Assembly: GCF_004919095.1 (NCBI RefSeq)
Contig: NZ_STGJ01000001.1
Span: 124,001 to 188,000, forward strand
Direction of reading: 5' to 3'
DNA: 64,000 nucleotides
DNA from: Crenobacter intestini
GTDB lineage: Bacteria; Pseudomonadota; Gammaproteobacteria; Burkholderiales; Chromobacteriaceae
Made by a program: the position numbers and the translations under genes. The stretch's first letter is position 1; each line of letters starts with the position of its first letter. Below, in pieces: positions 43,344 to 52,768 of this stretch. The notes below the pieces were generated by a model. The model saw only the letters and a program-made list of their open reading frames with translations. It did no database searches and was not told the origin of the DNA.

Positions 43344-44939
43344 CTAGGCCAGCCGCTTGCCCAGCGCGTCGGCACTGCGCGCCGCGAAGGCGTACACCGA
43401 CAGCTGCGGGTTGGCACCGATGCTGGTGGGGAACACCGAGCCGTCGACCACCGTGAGGTTGTCGTACTGCCAGTGGCGGCCGTACGCGTCGACCACCCCG
43501 CTTTGCTCGTCCTGCCCCATCGCCGCGCCGCCCATCACATGCGCGCTGACCACCCGCGCGCGCAGTACCTCGAGCGGCAGCGCCTGCAGCTGCGCGTGCG
43601 CCTCGGCAAGCGTGCGCGCAGGCGCGGCGTCCTCGTGCACGGTCAGCACGCTTTGCGCGCCGGCGGCGAATTGCAGCTCGGCCATGGTCAGCCAGGCGTG
43701 GCGGAACGCGTCCCACAAGGGTTCGCTCAGCGGGTAGTCGAGCAGCGGCGAGCCGTCGCCCCTGAGCTTCACCTGCCCGCCCTGGCTGTCCGGGTGGAAG
43801 CCGTCGCGGGTGAGCGCGAGCATCACGTTGAGGTTGGGCATCTGCCGCATCTGCTCGCGGTGCGCGCTGCCGAAGCCGGTCAGGGTGGTGCCGAGCAGCA
43901 CCGGGTGGATGGGCGGCACTTCGAGCTTGTAGCCGACACGCTCGGCCAGCGGCCAGCGGTGCAGGAATTCGTCCGAGTACACGCTTTGCGGCGCGCCCTG
44001 CCACGGCCGGATCGCCTCGGGCATCACCGCGCCGGAGAGCACCACCGGGTGCAGGAAGGTACGCTTGCCGGTCTGGCCCGACGCGTCGGCCGCGCCGCTG
44101 CGCAGCAGGATCGCCGGCGTGCCGATGGCGCCTGCGGCGAGCACCACCTCGCGCGCGCGCACGGTCAGCACTGGCCCGCTTGGGCGGATGCCGTCCGCGC
44201 CCAAGGCGGCAAGCGACACCCCCGTCACACGGCGGCCCTGCAGCAGCAGGCGCTCGGCACGGGTGCGGGTAAGCAGATGCGCGCCCGCGTCGAGCGCGGC
44301 GGGGATGGTGGTCACCAGCATGCTTTGCTTGGCGTTGGTCGGGCAGCCCATCCCGCAGTAGCCGAGGTTCCAGCAGCCCTTCACGTTGCGGCGCATGCGC
44401 GCACTGGAGAGACCCAGCGCCGCACAACCCTTCTCCAGCACGCTGTTATTGGGGTTGGGCGGCAGCGCCCAGGTGTCGATCGACAGGCGCGCCTCCACCT
44501 GCGCGAACCACGGCGCCATCTCGGCGTCGGTCAGCCCCGCGAGGCCGTGCGCGTCGCGCCACCAGGCCAGCGTGGTGGCGGGCGTACGGAACGAGCTCGT
44601 CCAGTTGACGGTGGTCGAGCCGCCGACGGTGCGCCCCTGCAGGATGGTGATCGCCTTGTCCGCCGTCTGCCGCCCGGCGGACTCCTGGTAGAGCTCCGGG
44701 TAGGCGAGCGCCTCGTCCATCCTGAAGCGGCTCGCGCCAAGCAAGCCACCCTCCTCGATGAGTACCACCGAGAGGCCGCGCCGCGCCAGCGATTCGGCCG
44801 CCATGCCGCCGCCGGCGCCGCTGCCGATGATCACCACGTCGCATTCGAGGTTCTGGTTCGCCTTGAGCGTGGACGCGTCGGTGACCCGCCAGCCGCGGGC
44901 GAGGCCATCCAGCGAGGTGTCTTGGATTGGGCTGGTCAT
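43344..44939 (-). CDS. GMC-family oxidoreductase, probable fatty/long-chain alcohol dehydrogenase
   Basis: 531 residues from the ATG at 44939, overlapping the Tat-subunit gene by 4 bases. FAD motif IIGSGAGGGMAAE (38-49), TVGGSTTVNWTSSFRTP, the Cys-rich GYCGMGCPTNAKQS typical of the long-chain-alcohol-oxidase branch, and the C-terminal active-site region SAHVMGGAAMG plus DGSVFPTSIGANPQLSVYA. Its neighbours, an aldehyde dehydrogenase and a small subunit, support oxidation of an alcohol via an aldehyde to an acid. The substrate is inferred. Confidence 0.88.
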   Translation of the reverse strand: MTSPIQDTSLDGLARGWRVTDASTLKANQNLECDVVIIGSGAGGGMAAESLARRGLSVVLIEEGGLLGASRFRMDEALAYPELYQESAGRQTADKAITILQGRTVGGSTTVNWTSSFRTPATTLAWWRDAHGLAGLTDAEMAPWFAQVEARLSIDTWALPPNPNNSVLEKGCAALGLSSARMRRNVKGCWNLGYCGMGCPTNAKQSMLVTTIPAALDAGAHLLTRTRAERLLLQGRRVTGVSLAALGADGIRPSGPVLTVRAREVVLAAGAIGTPAILLRSGAADASGQTGKRTFLHPVVLSGAVMPEAIRPWQGAPQSVYSDEFLHRWPLAERVGYKLEVPPIHPVLLGTTLTGFGSAHREQMRQMPNLNVMLALTRDGFHPDSQGGQVKLRGDGSPLLDYPLSEPLWDAFRHAWLTMAELQFAAGAQSVLTVHEDAAPARTLAEAHAQLQALPLEVLRARVVSAHVMGGAAMGQDEQSGVVDAYGRHWQYDNLTVVDGSVFPTSIGANPQLSVYAFAARSADALGKRLA

Positions 44940-45457
44940 TCGAACAAGCGCCTCGCGAACTCGGGCCGCGCGTAGCCGATGGCGGCGTGGCTTGGCGCCT
45001 GCCCGTACCACGCGGCATTAATCAGCGCGTGCAAGGCCTGATAGCCGGCGCGCAACAACGCAATAGGCGCGGTACGCCAGCGCTCGAGAAAGGCCGCGGC
45101 CTCGGCGGCGCTGGCCTCACCCCAGGCGGGCGTGACCCGGGCCAAGTAGCGCCGGCCCCAGTTGGAGCCTATCAGGTCGAACAGCTGCCTCACCTCGGCC
45201 TGCACCGCCAGCGGCATGCCGGCCACCGCCGCGTCCACCCCGCGCAGCACGGCCTCGCGCTCGCTTGCGGTGAGCGAGAGCCCCAACATGGGGGAGGCCA
45301 GCGCGCCGAGCATGGGCGCGTCCTGCCCCTGCAGGAAACGCGCACCGGCAAGCGGCACGGGCTGCGTCGCGTCGGGCCGGGCGAGCCAGGCCGCGCCGGC
45401 GAGCAGCAGAGAAGCGGCGAGGCTTCCCTTAATGAAACGGCGGCGGTCGGCCCTCAT
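44936..45457 (-). CDS. Tat-exported small subunit of a GMC dehydrogenase (gluconate-2-dehydrogenase subunit 3-like)
   Basis: 173 residues. Twin-arginine signal RRRFIKGSLAASLLLAGAAWLA at 5-26. The mature part is helical with LTASEREAVLRGVDAAVAG and FDLIGSNWGRRYL, as in small subunits that accompany GMC flavoproteins. The GMC protein itself has no signal, so it could be co-exported with this subunit. It overlaps genes on both sides by 4 bases, which makes one tight operon. Confidence 0.75.
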   Translation of the reverse strand: MRADRRRFIKGSLAASLLLAGAAWLARPDATQPVPLAGARFLQGQDAPMLGALASPMLGLSLTASEREAVLRGVDAAVAGMPLAVQAEVRQLFDLIGSNWGRRYLARVTPAWGEASAAEAAAFLERWRTAPIALLRAGYQALHALINAAWYGQAPSHAAIGYARPEFARRLFE

Positions 45458-46881
45458 CGGCCGAGCATCCTTGCGAGCAGCCAGCGCGCGCGCGCGCCGT
45501 ACGGCGCATGCAGCAGCCACAGCGTATTGAGGCGCGGCATGGTCAGCACCGGCTTGAGCTTGGAGAAGGTGAGGAAGCCCTCGTGGCCGTGGTAGTGGCC
45601 GATGCCGGACGCGCCGACGCCGCCGAACGGCAAGTCGTCCTGCGCGACGTGCAGCACCGTGGTGTTCACGCACATGCCGCCGGCGATCGTCTCGCGCTCG
45701 GCGCGGGCGATGCGCGCCTTGTCGGTGTCGAAGAGGTAGAGCGCCAGCGGGCGCGGCCGCGCGTTCACGTAGGCGAGCGCCTCGTCGAAGCTGCGGTAAG
45801 GCACGATGGGCAACAGCGGGCCGAAGATCTCGTCCCGCATCAGCCGCGTGCCCTCCGGCGCACCCTCGACCAGCGTGAGCGCAAGCTTGCCGCAGGCAGC
45901 CAGGTCTTCCGCCTTGGGGTTGACCTCGGTGAGCCGTGCGCCCTGCGCGGCCGCCTCAGAGAGCAAACCGGTGAGCCGCGCGTGGTGGCGCGAGTTGACG
46001 ATGGCCGTGTAGTCTGGGTTGGCGGCGAGCGTCGGGTACATGCGCGCGGCGGCGGCCTTGACCGCGTCGACAAGCGCCGGTGCCTCGCCCTCTGGCACCA
46101 GCAGGTAGTCCGGCGCGACGCAGGTCTGCCCTGCGTTCAGCATCTTGCCGACCACGATGCCCTCGGCCGCGCGGCGCGCGTCGAACCCCGGCGCGACGAT
46201 GCACGGCGACTTGCCGCCCAGCTCCAGCGTCACCGGCGTGAGGTGCTCGCTCGCCGCGCGCATCACGTGGCGGCCCACCGCGGTCGACCCGGTGAACAGC
46301 AGATGGTCGAACGGCAGCGCCGAGAAAGCGGCGGCGACGTTCGCGTCGCCCTCCACCACGTCGACCCAGCCGGCGAGGTAACGCTTGCAAAGCGCGGCCA
46401 TCAGCGCGCCGGTCTTGGGCGTGAACTCCGACATCTTGACCATCACCCGGTTGCCGGCGGCAAGCGCGGCCAACATCGGCCCTACCGCGAGGTAGACGGG
46501 GTAGTTCCACGGCACGATCACGCCGATGACGCCCAGCGGCTGGGGCCGGACATGGGCACGCGCCGGCTTGAACCAGAAAGACACCGGCCGTCCTTGCGGC
46601 TTCATCCAGCGCGCCAGGTGTTTCTTCGCGTGGCGGATGCCTTCCATCGACGGAAACAGCTCGGCAAGCCGCGTCTCGGTGTCGCTCCGGTGGCCGAAGT
46701 CGGCAGATACCGCGGCACCCCACTCGCCCTTATGGTTCAGCAGCATTTCGCCAAGCGCATCCAGCACCCGCTGCCGCGCGGCGAGCGGGGGGTCGGGGTC
46801 GGCGCGCCACGCGCCGCGCAGGGCGTCGAGCCGCGCGGCAAGGTCGCCGGAAAGCATGAGCGGGGCGGTCGGTGCGTCCAT
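45454..46881 (-). CDS. Aldehyde dehydrogenase, coniferyl-aldehyde-dehydrogenase-like
   Basis: 475 residues with the ALDH core: VIVPWNYPVY, FTGSTAVGRHVM, general base E220 (LELGGKSP) and nucleophile C254 (NAGQTCVAPDY). The C-terminus has FGGVGASGIGHYHGHEGF and then a hydrophobic tail after residue 450 (LNTLWLLHAPYG) seen in membrane-associated class 3 and fatty aldehyde dehydrogenases. Annotated coniferyl enzymes are the closest type, but context favours a fatty aldehyde. First gene of the operon, behind the palindromes at 46907-46928. Confidence 0.88.
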   Translation of the reverse strand: MDAPTAPLMLSGDLAARLDALRGAWRADPDPPLAARQRVLDALGEMLLNHKGEWGAAVSADFGHRSDTETRLAELFPSMEGIRHAKKHLARWMKPQGRPVSFWFKPARAHVRPQPLGVIGVIVPWNYPVYLAVGPMLAALAAGNRVMVKMSEFTPKTGALMAALCKRYLAGWVDVVEGDANVAAAFSALPFDHLLFTGSTAVGRHVMRAASEHLTPVTLELGGKSPCIVAPGFDARRAAEGIVVGKMLNAGQTCVAPDYLLVPEGEAPALVDAVKAAAARMYPTLAANPDYTAIVNSRHHARLTGLLSEAAAQGARLTEVNPKAEDLAACGKLALTLVEGAPEGTRLMRDEIFGPLLPIVPYRSFDEALAYVNARPRPLALYLFDTDKARIARAERETIAGGMCVNTTVLHVAQDDLPFGGVGASGIGHYHGHEGFLTFSKLKPVLTMPRLNTLWLLHAPYGARARWLLARMLGR

Positions 46882-46906
46882 ATGATGTTATCCTCGTGTG
46901 GCCGGG

Positions 46907-46928
46907 CGACCGTTCAAACGGTCGTTTG
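46907..46928. promoter_or_regulatory. Overlapping palindromes with a PsrA-type site
   Basis: Two overlapping inverted repeats: CGACCGTTCAAACGGTCG (46907-46924), perfect over 18 bp, and CAAACGGTCGTTTG (46915-46928), a CAAAC-N4-GTTTG site. They lie 26 bp before the aldehyde dehydrogenase start and 54 bp before the divergent CoxE-like gene. Confidence 0.7.
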
Positions 46929-46982
46929 TCATAGTATTTTCACTCTAAGCCAATCGCCTGACGCTGTCACCACCCGCATATC

Positions 46983-48161
46983 ATGCTACTCGACTTCTTC
47001 TACGCGCTGCGCGAAGCCGGCGTCCCCGTCTCGATCAAGGAATGGCTGGTGCTGATGGACGCGCTGCGCCGACACCTCGCCTTCGGCCGCGTCGATGACT
47101 TCTACACCCTGGCCAAGCTCGTGCTGGTCAAGGATGAGCGCCACTTCGACCGCTTCGACCAGGTGTTCGCGCGCTTCGCGCACGGCATCGAATCGTCGCT
47201 CGCTGACGACGCGCGCGAACTGCCCGAGGAATGGCTAAGAAAACAAGTCGAGAAATTCCTGAGCGACGAAGAGAAGCAGGCGCTGAAGGCGCTGGGCTGG
47301 GACAAGCTGATGGAGACGCTGAAGGCGCGGCTGGCGGAGCAGCACGGCCGGCACCAGGGCGGCAACAAGTGGATAGGCACCGGCGGCACCAGCCCGTTCG
47401 GCGCCTGGGGTTACCACCCGGAAGGCATCCGCGTCGGGCAGGAGAAGTCGCGCCACCGCCGTGCGGTCAAGGTGTGGGACAAGCGCGAATTTCGCAACCT
47501 GGACGGCGACAGCGAACTCGATACCCGCAACCTGAAGGTCGCGCTGCGCAGCTTGCGCGAATTCGCGCGCGAAGGTAGCGCCGAAGTGCTCGACCTGCCC
47601 GCGACCATCGCCGCCACCGCGCACAACGCCGGCCATCTTTCGCTGCAAATGGAGCCCGAGCTACACAACGCGGTGAAGGTGATCGTGCTGTTCGACATCG
47701 GCGGGTCGATGGACGACCACATCCGCGTGTGCGAATCGCTGTTTGCCGCCGCGCGCAGCGAGTTCAAGCACCTGGAGACCTTCTACTTCCACAACTGCGT
47801 GTACGAGACGGTGTGGCGAGACAACGCGCGCAGGCACTCCAGCTCCCTGCCGGTGTGGGACCTGATCCACACCTACGGCCAGGACTACAAGCTGGTGATC
47901 GTCGGCGACGCGACGATGAGCCCGTACGAGATCGCCTACCCCGGCGGCAGCGTCGAACACATGAACGAGGAAGCCGGCGAAGTGTGGCTCAAACGCCTCA
48001 CCCAGCATTTTCGCCACGCGGCGTGGCTGAACCCCGAGGACGCGTCGCGCTGGCCCTACGTGCAGTCGATTGCCATGCTGCAGGAACGCATGGAAGGCCG
48101 CATGTTCCCGCTGACGGTAGACGGCCTCACCCGCGCGATGCGGGGGCTCAGGCGGGGCTGA
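46983..48161 (+). CDS. VWA-domain protein, CoxE family
   Basis: 392 residues. The start MLLDFFYALREAGVPVSIKEWLVLMDAL is diagnostic for CoxE-like proteins. The VWA domain (about 230-392) has a MIDAS-like loop DIGGSMDDH at 238-246, where the first Ser of DxSxS is Gly. CoxE proteins work with MoxR ATPases in maturation of metal enzymes. The MoxR gene of this window lies at 2013-2867 rather than next to it. Divergent from the aldehyde dehydrogenase operon. Confidence 0.87.
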   Translation: MLLDFFYALREAGVPVSIKEWLVLMDALRRHLAFGRVDDFYTLAKLVLVKDERHFDRFDQVFARFAHGIESSLADDARELPEEWLRKQVEKFLSDEEKQALKALGWDKLMETLKARLAEQHGRHQGGNKWIGTGGTSPFGAWGYHPEGIRVGQEKSRHRRAVKVWDKREFRNLDGDSELDTRNLKVALRSLREFAREGSAEVLDLPATIAATAHNAGHLSLQMEPELHNAVKVIVLFDIGGSMDDHIRVCESLFAAARSEFKHLETFYFHNCVYETVWRDNARRHSSSLPVWDLIHTYGQDYKLVIVGDATMSPYEIAYPGGSVEHMNEEAGEVWLKRLTQHFRHAAWLNPEDASRWPYVQSIAMLQERMEGRMFPLTVDGLTRAMRGLRRG

Positions 48162-48193
48162 GCATTGCCCAGCCGCCCCCCCGCTCGCAGCAG

Positions 48194-50989
48194 CTACAAC
48201 AGTTCCCGCCACGACAGGACTCTGAATTTCGCCTTGCCCGGCACTTGGGGAGACCACAATTTGGTGCTGGTAAAAGTCTGGTCGGCATGACGCACCAGCG
48301 CACGCTCGCCGTCGGCGGTCTCGACCAGCACCGGCCGGCTACCCAACGCAGTGCTGATCTTTACCATCCCCTTCTCTTTGTCGGCCAACTGGCCGCCGTT
48401 GCTCGGGCTGACCGTCAACAAATAGCTTGTGCCGCCGGGTTCGCACGGCTTATTGGTCGGCTTGTTGGCGGTGTAGACCAGCACGCCGCCGCGCGACAGC
48501 GCCCCCTGCGAGATGATGCGAGACCCGCTGACCGGCAGGTCGACGTACCAGCCCTTCTTACTACCAAGGGCGTTGGCGCTCACCGTATAGCCTGACGAAT
48601 CGTCGCCGGTCAGGGTTTGGCAGACGAATGCACCATCACCACCGCCCGTCGGGCAGCTGGCGCCATTGCTACCTCGGATGGAGGGCAACACTGGTGCAGC
48701 CACGCTACTGTCATCGATCACTCCGTACAGCGTCTGCAACTGCGTCGAAGTGATATCGGCTTCGTCCAAATACTGGCCGGTGCCGACAAACACCTTGTAC
48801 TCGCCGGCCTTGCTGCCAGCGGTCACCAGCGGCGGCGAAGTGACCGGTTGCGCCACACCGCTGCCATCCTTTAGTTGTGCGACGCGTATCGCCTTGCCGT
48901 CCTTCAGGTTGAAGCGGAACAGGTTGCCTTGGGTGTCACCGCCGTAGATCACGTCGACCACGGCTGCTGCCCCAGCGTCCTGCAGTTTGGCAAGGTAGGC
49001 AAGGTCTCCAGCCTCACCTGTCGGGATGGTCATTTTCACGCTGCCGTCCGCCGGGTCGAGCAGGAACACGTAACCAGAACCATTGTCGCCTTGCGCGCGG
49101 TAGCCGGAAGGCACCACCACGCGCCAGCCATTGCTGGTATTGACCATCAGCGGCGTCGCAAAGCTGAAGCCTGCGTTGGGTGGGGTGACTTCCCACTTCA
49201 CCGTGCCGATGTAATCGGTCTCTTTAGCTTTGATGGGATCAGCAGGCAGACTGGTAATGTCAAGCGCGTAATACGCCTTGCCGCCCTTGCCAAGCCCACC
49301 AACCAAGAGCTTTTTACCATCGATGTCGGCGACAGCGGGAGTCGCATCGAGCAAAAATTTATGATCGGCGACGGAGGCGAGCGGGCGCGTAGTCGCCGAC
49401 AGTGCCGGAGTCGATCCCGTATACAGCGCGCGCGGCACATAGGCGAACAGTTCGGTGCCACCACCGTCCAGTTTGCCCTCGAATGCGTGCAACATGCCGT
49501 CGTTGGCAGCCTGAAACACGACAGTGCGTCCATCCGGGTATTTGACGATCACCGGCTCGGCATTGACGATATCGCCAAGGGGGACCGTTCGAAGAGCTGC
49601 AACAGATTGCCCTGTCGTTGCTGTATTACCAAAAGTCGCACCCTTTGGCTGGCTCGTAACCGTGCTGCCGTTATGAGTCACTACATAGCGAGTATTCGCT
49701 TGGCGTGAGGCGAGCATTTTGGCAGCAGACCACTCGTACTCTTTCTCAGGTGTTACAACAGGGATACCGGTGCTGGGGTCAAGCCGGTAGGCCCTCAGGT
49801 CGCCGCTCCAGTTGGCCGAACTGTAGCGCGACGCATACGCGGCATCGTCGACCTCGACGTGAGGATTGACGACTGCAATTGCCGCTGCAGCATTTTCCTT
49901 GGAGAATGCGTCGTCGATCGCTTCCTGAAAAGTTTTCGTAAGCTCAGCTTCGTCGGTGGCAAACAACAGCTTGCCACCGCCACCTTGCCAAGCCGCCTCC
50001 TGCATGAGCGGTGAATTTTTTAGCGTCGAATCTGCAAAGCCGATCATGTAAACGGAAATTAACTTCCCTTTATTCTTGCCTGGCGGCGGCTTTAAATCCG
50101 GCCTCAAGTCAACCTCGTGCAGGGCTTGCGCCACGTCATCCAGGTAATCGCTGCCATACTCAAGTGTTTTTTTACTACCCTTCAATTCGCCATCTTCGTA
50201 ATCGTGGACTGTACCAACTGGGTGCTTAGTATTTGGATGACTATTTTCTGTAGTCAGAGTGCCTTTTCTATCGTATTGTCCACAGCCACTAGTAGGTTTT
50301 GAACAATCACCGTCATAGTCACGCAGATATCTATTGTCTGACAGCCCTACATCTTCCGTCGGATTTCCATCGGTCATCACTATAATATTCGAGCGCTGGC
50401 ACCAATATTGCACCGCAGGTGTGGCCGTTGATGCCCCGACTAGTTCGCCCCTCCCAGTGTTATTTTGAGCAAAGAAATCCGTTCGCGAGACAGCTTGACT
50501 CATTCCATTCGAATCAACAAATTTTATAGACTCTGAGCCTGATTCACGTGCAAGATAATTTCCGATTCCTGACAACGTTTCGGACAAAGGCGTGTAGTTA
50601 CTAGCAGACAGCTGTTGAATACTTTCTTTAATATCAGTCAAAGATGCATATGTCAAATCGGTCAATGCATAATCAAGCTCCCCACCATTTTTACCATAGC
50701 CAGATTTTGCATTAGCGAAGGTTACTAATGCGACTCGCGACTTATCTTTTGGTAGCTTATCCAATACAGCCGTGGAGGCGCTCTTGACTATATCGATTCG
50801 GTACTTATTGCCAATTTTTGGGCTCATACTCCCCATCGAAGCAGAATCGTCAAGCATGAATATGAAATTTGTGCGGACGTTATTTTTAACCGCCAGCGGC
50901 ACATCGCTAATTGACACCGCAGCTACCGAAAAAACGGGCAGGAAAGCGGCGACCGTACCTGCCAGTAAAATATTTCGAGCGTTTTTCAA
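48194..50989 (-). CDS. pilY1: Type IV pilus tip adhesin/assembly protein PilY1
   Basis: 931 residues. Signal peptide (1-23), a VWA domain with MIDAS motif DDSAS (47-51), TDGNPTE and ATDEAEL, then a C-terminal beta-propeller domain (from about 490, with FQAANDGMLHAF, DATPAVADIDGKK and YGGDTQGNLFRF). It starts with TTG overlapping pilX (TTGA). It caps the pilus with minor pilins and takes part in surface sensing. The first third of the gene (about 50015-50960) is visibly richer in A and T than the rest. Confidence 0.92.
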   Translation of the reverse strand: MKNARNILLAGTVAAFLPVFSVAAVSISDVPLAVKNNVRTNFIFMLDDSASMGSMSPKIGNKYRIDIVKSASTAVLDKLPKDKSRVALVTFANAKSGYGKNGGELDYALTDLTYASLTDIKESIQQLSASNYTPLSETLSGIGNYLARESGSESIKFVDSNGMSQAVSRTDFFAQNNTGRGELVGASTATPAVQYWCQRSNIIVMTDGNPTEDVGLSDNRYLRDYDGDCSKPTSGCGQYDRKGTLTTENSHPNTKHPVGTVHDYEDGELKGSKKTLEYGSDYLDDVAQALHEVDLRPDLKPPPGKNKGKLISVYMIGFADSTLKNSPLMQEAAWQGGGGKLLFATDEAELTKTFQEAIDDAFSKENAAAAIAVVNPHVEVDDAAYASRYSSANWSGDLRAYRLDPSTGIPVVTPEKEYEWSAAKMLASRQANTRYVVTHNGSTVTSQPKGATFGNTATTGQSVAALRTVPLGDIVNAEPVIVKYPDGRTVVFQAANDGMLHAFEGKLDGGGTELFAYVPRALYTGSTPALSATTRPLASVADHKFLLDATPAVADIDGKKLLVGGLGKGGKAYYALDITSLPADPIKAKETDYIGTVKWEVTPPNAGFSFATPLMVNTSNGWRVVVPSGYRAQGDNGSGYVFLLDPADGSVKMTIPTGEAGDLAYLAKLQDAGAAAVVDVIYGGDTQGNLFRFNLKDGKAIRVAQLKDGSGVAQPVTSPPLVTAGSKAGEYKVFVGTGQYLDEADITSTQLQTLYGVIDDSSVAAPVLPSIRGSNGASCPTGGGDGAFVCQTLTGDDSSGYTVSANALGSKKGWYVDLPVSGSRIISQGALSRGGVLVYTANKPTNKPCEPGGTSYLLTVSPSNGGQLADKEKGMVKISTALGSRPVLVETADGERALVRHADQTFTSTKLWSPQVPGKAKFRVLSWRELL

Positions 50990-51564
50990 TTGTATGCCCC
51001 TCCCAACATCACCTCGTAAAACGACTCGGTGCCACGCGGCCCCTGTGCCCGGATATACACGCGGTACCTGACCTCAACCGCCCCACCCGTCAATTCGTAC
51101 GCGCACTTTTTCTTGACGTCTACTTCATCGGTTAAAGTCGGGTTGGACGAGCACTGCCGTTCGATCACGTACTGGAAGCGGTAGTCACCGTTGTTCGCCG
51201 CGCAATTGCCGTTGGTACCGTCATCGTTGGTGCAGCTGACGTTGGCCCAATTGATCGCCTTGGGGATGCCACGTGTATCAAAATCGTCTTTATTGGTCGA
51301 GCGTGTAGCAAGGTAGAGGTTGGCGACCCCCGTATTGCCCGCACTATCGTTGACAAGGCTGGGCATTTTGTTGAGTGCATGGACGATCGCGCGATCCGCC
51401 GCCTGCATGGTCGCCTGCCGGAAGGCAGTATTGGCGGCGATCTGGCTGGACGTTTCCATCGAGCGCACCACGGCGACGCCGGCAAGCATCAACACCACCA
51501 GCACGATCAGCGTGACAAACAGCACCGCCCCGCGTTGGCGACGCCCTTTGCTTAGAGGTTCCAT
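50986..51564 (-). CDS. pilX: Minor pilin PilX
   Basis: 192 residues from the ATG at 51564. The class III-like leader is RRQRGAVLFVTLIVLVVLML with G at the cleavage site and no Phe at +1, as in PilX. The C-terminus has the PilX block with YRVYIRAQGPRGTESFYEV. It overlaps pilW by 13 bases and pilY1 by 4 bases. Confidence 0.87.
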   Translation of the reverse strand: MEPLSKGRRQRGAVLFVTLIVLVVLMLAGVAVVRSMETSSQIAANTAFRQATMQAADRAIVHALNKMPSLVNDSAGNTGVANLYLATRSTNKDDFDTRGIPKAINWANVSCTNDDGTNGNCAANNGDYRFQYVIERQCSSNPTLTDEVDVKKKCAYELTGGAVEVRYRVYIRAQGPRGTESFYEVMLGGAYN

Positions 51565-52751
51565 ACGACGTTCCTCAGCGGTATCACTGCGGTGTACACG
51601 CGGTAGCGGTAGTTTTGCCAATCGCGACCAGTCGGACGGGGGACATTACGCAGGTCAATCACTGGCGCCGCCGCATCCTGGAAAGAGCACGGTCCGAAGT
51701 TGGCGACCTTGGCGGCATTGGTGCACGCGGCCGTTACTTCGTCGGGAGCAGCCTCTGCGCTGCGGGCGACCACTACCAAGCGCACCGCGCGGATACGTTT
51801 GGCGTCCTCGCGGCTCGGGTTTGCCCAAACGCCGATCGGATCTTTCCATTCAGTCACTTCTTTGGAGGTTGCGTTGGCGCTGATACCGTACTGCGCCTGT
51901 AGCTGGACGATGCCGTCGACCAGTGGGGTTTGGCTATTGCCGACACACGCGGTCAAACTGGACATGCAGGCCGCCAGCTGGTTCGAAGAAATCAGATACG
52001 TGCTAACAGATGTCGTATTTGCGCGCTGAATAATTGAGCCCGCAGGGTAACTGTAGTTAGTAAATGTTTTGTTAATTTGACCACCAGGGAGATTGTAAGC
52101 TCCCTTTTGCCCTGAATTATGCTGGATCTTTGAGTCAGGCCCTGCACTGGTAACTTTAGTTACCGTAAAAAGAGTGCACGGTGTGGCCGAATTATTTGGA
52201 TCCCGGATTAAAACAACGTCTCCATCAGAGACTCCGACAGTCTTATCCACATCGAAATTTGCCGACTCTTGTGGTTTATTCCCGACAATTCTAATTGAGC
52301 CATCATCCCCCAGCGGGGTCACTGCCGAAGGGCCTGCCTGATAGAATGTCAACCCATCAGGCGCGCTATCAACCCCACTTTCGATACGCACCACCATTCC
52401 ATTAAGTGGCGTCACAATACCCGGGACTGTCGATATATCTGCTCCCCCATTAACAATAATATCTGCGCCACTTGGATTATCATATTTCACGTTATAAGAC
52501 GTGCAGGACATCTCACTACTCCGCCCGTACAAGCCGTAGCCAGCATTGCGCAGGGCGCGGTCCAGATAAACCAGCGCAGCTTGCGCATTCTCCTGCGCAT
52601 CGTTGCCGCCGGTGGTTGCCTTGCGCTGCTGGCTGACGAAAGCGACCGACTGGGTGACCGCCAGCACGACCAGCAGGCCGACCGTGATGCCGACCATCAG
52701 CTCGACCAAGGTAAACCCCCGGCTGCTTCGATGAATGCTCAGTGCTTTCAC
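51552..52751 (-). CDS. pilW: Minor pilin PilW
   Basis: 399 residues from a GTG with an AGGGAGAAA site. Leader RGFTLVELMVGITVGLLVV with the usual G/F cleavage and E5. A long C-terminal domain ending in NYRYRVYTAVIPLRNVVWN is diagnostic. A patch of about 480 bases in the middle (52020-52500) is AT-rich, suggesting exchange of the variable domain. Confidence 0.88.
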   Translation of the reverse strand: MKALSIHRSSRGFTLVELMVGITVGLLVVLAVTQSVAFVSQQRKATTGGNDAQENAQAALVYLDRALRNAGYGLYGRSSEMSCTSYNVKYDNPSGADIIVNGGADISTVPGIVTPLNGMVVRIESGVDSAPDGLTFYQAGPSAVTPLGDDGSIRIVGNKPQESANFDVDKTVGVSDGDVVLIRDPNNSATPCTLFTVTKVTSAGPDSKIQHNSGQKGAYNLPGGQINKTFTNYSYPAGSIIQRANTTSVSTYLISSNQLAACMSSLTACVGNSQTPLVDGIVQLQAQYGISANATSKEVTEWKDPIGVWANPSREDAKRIRAVRLVVVARSAEAAPDEVTAACTNAAKVANFGPCSFQDAAAPVIDLRNVPRPTGRDWQNYRYRVYTAVIPLRNVVWNL

Positions 52752-52768
52752 GCTGTTTCTCCCTGGTT

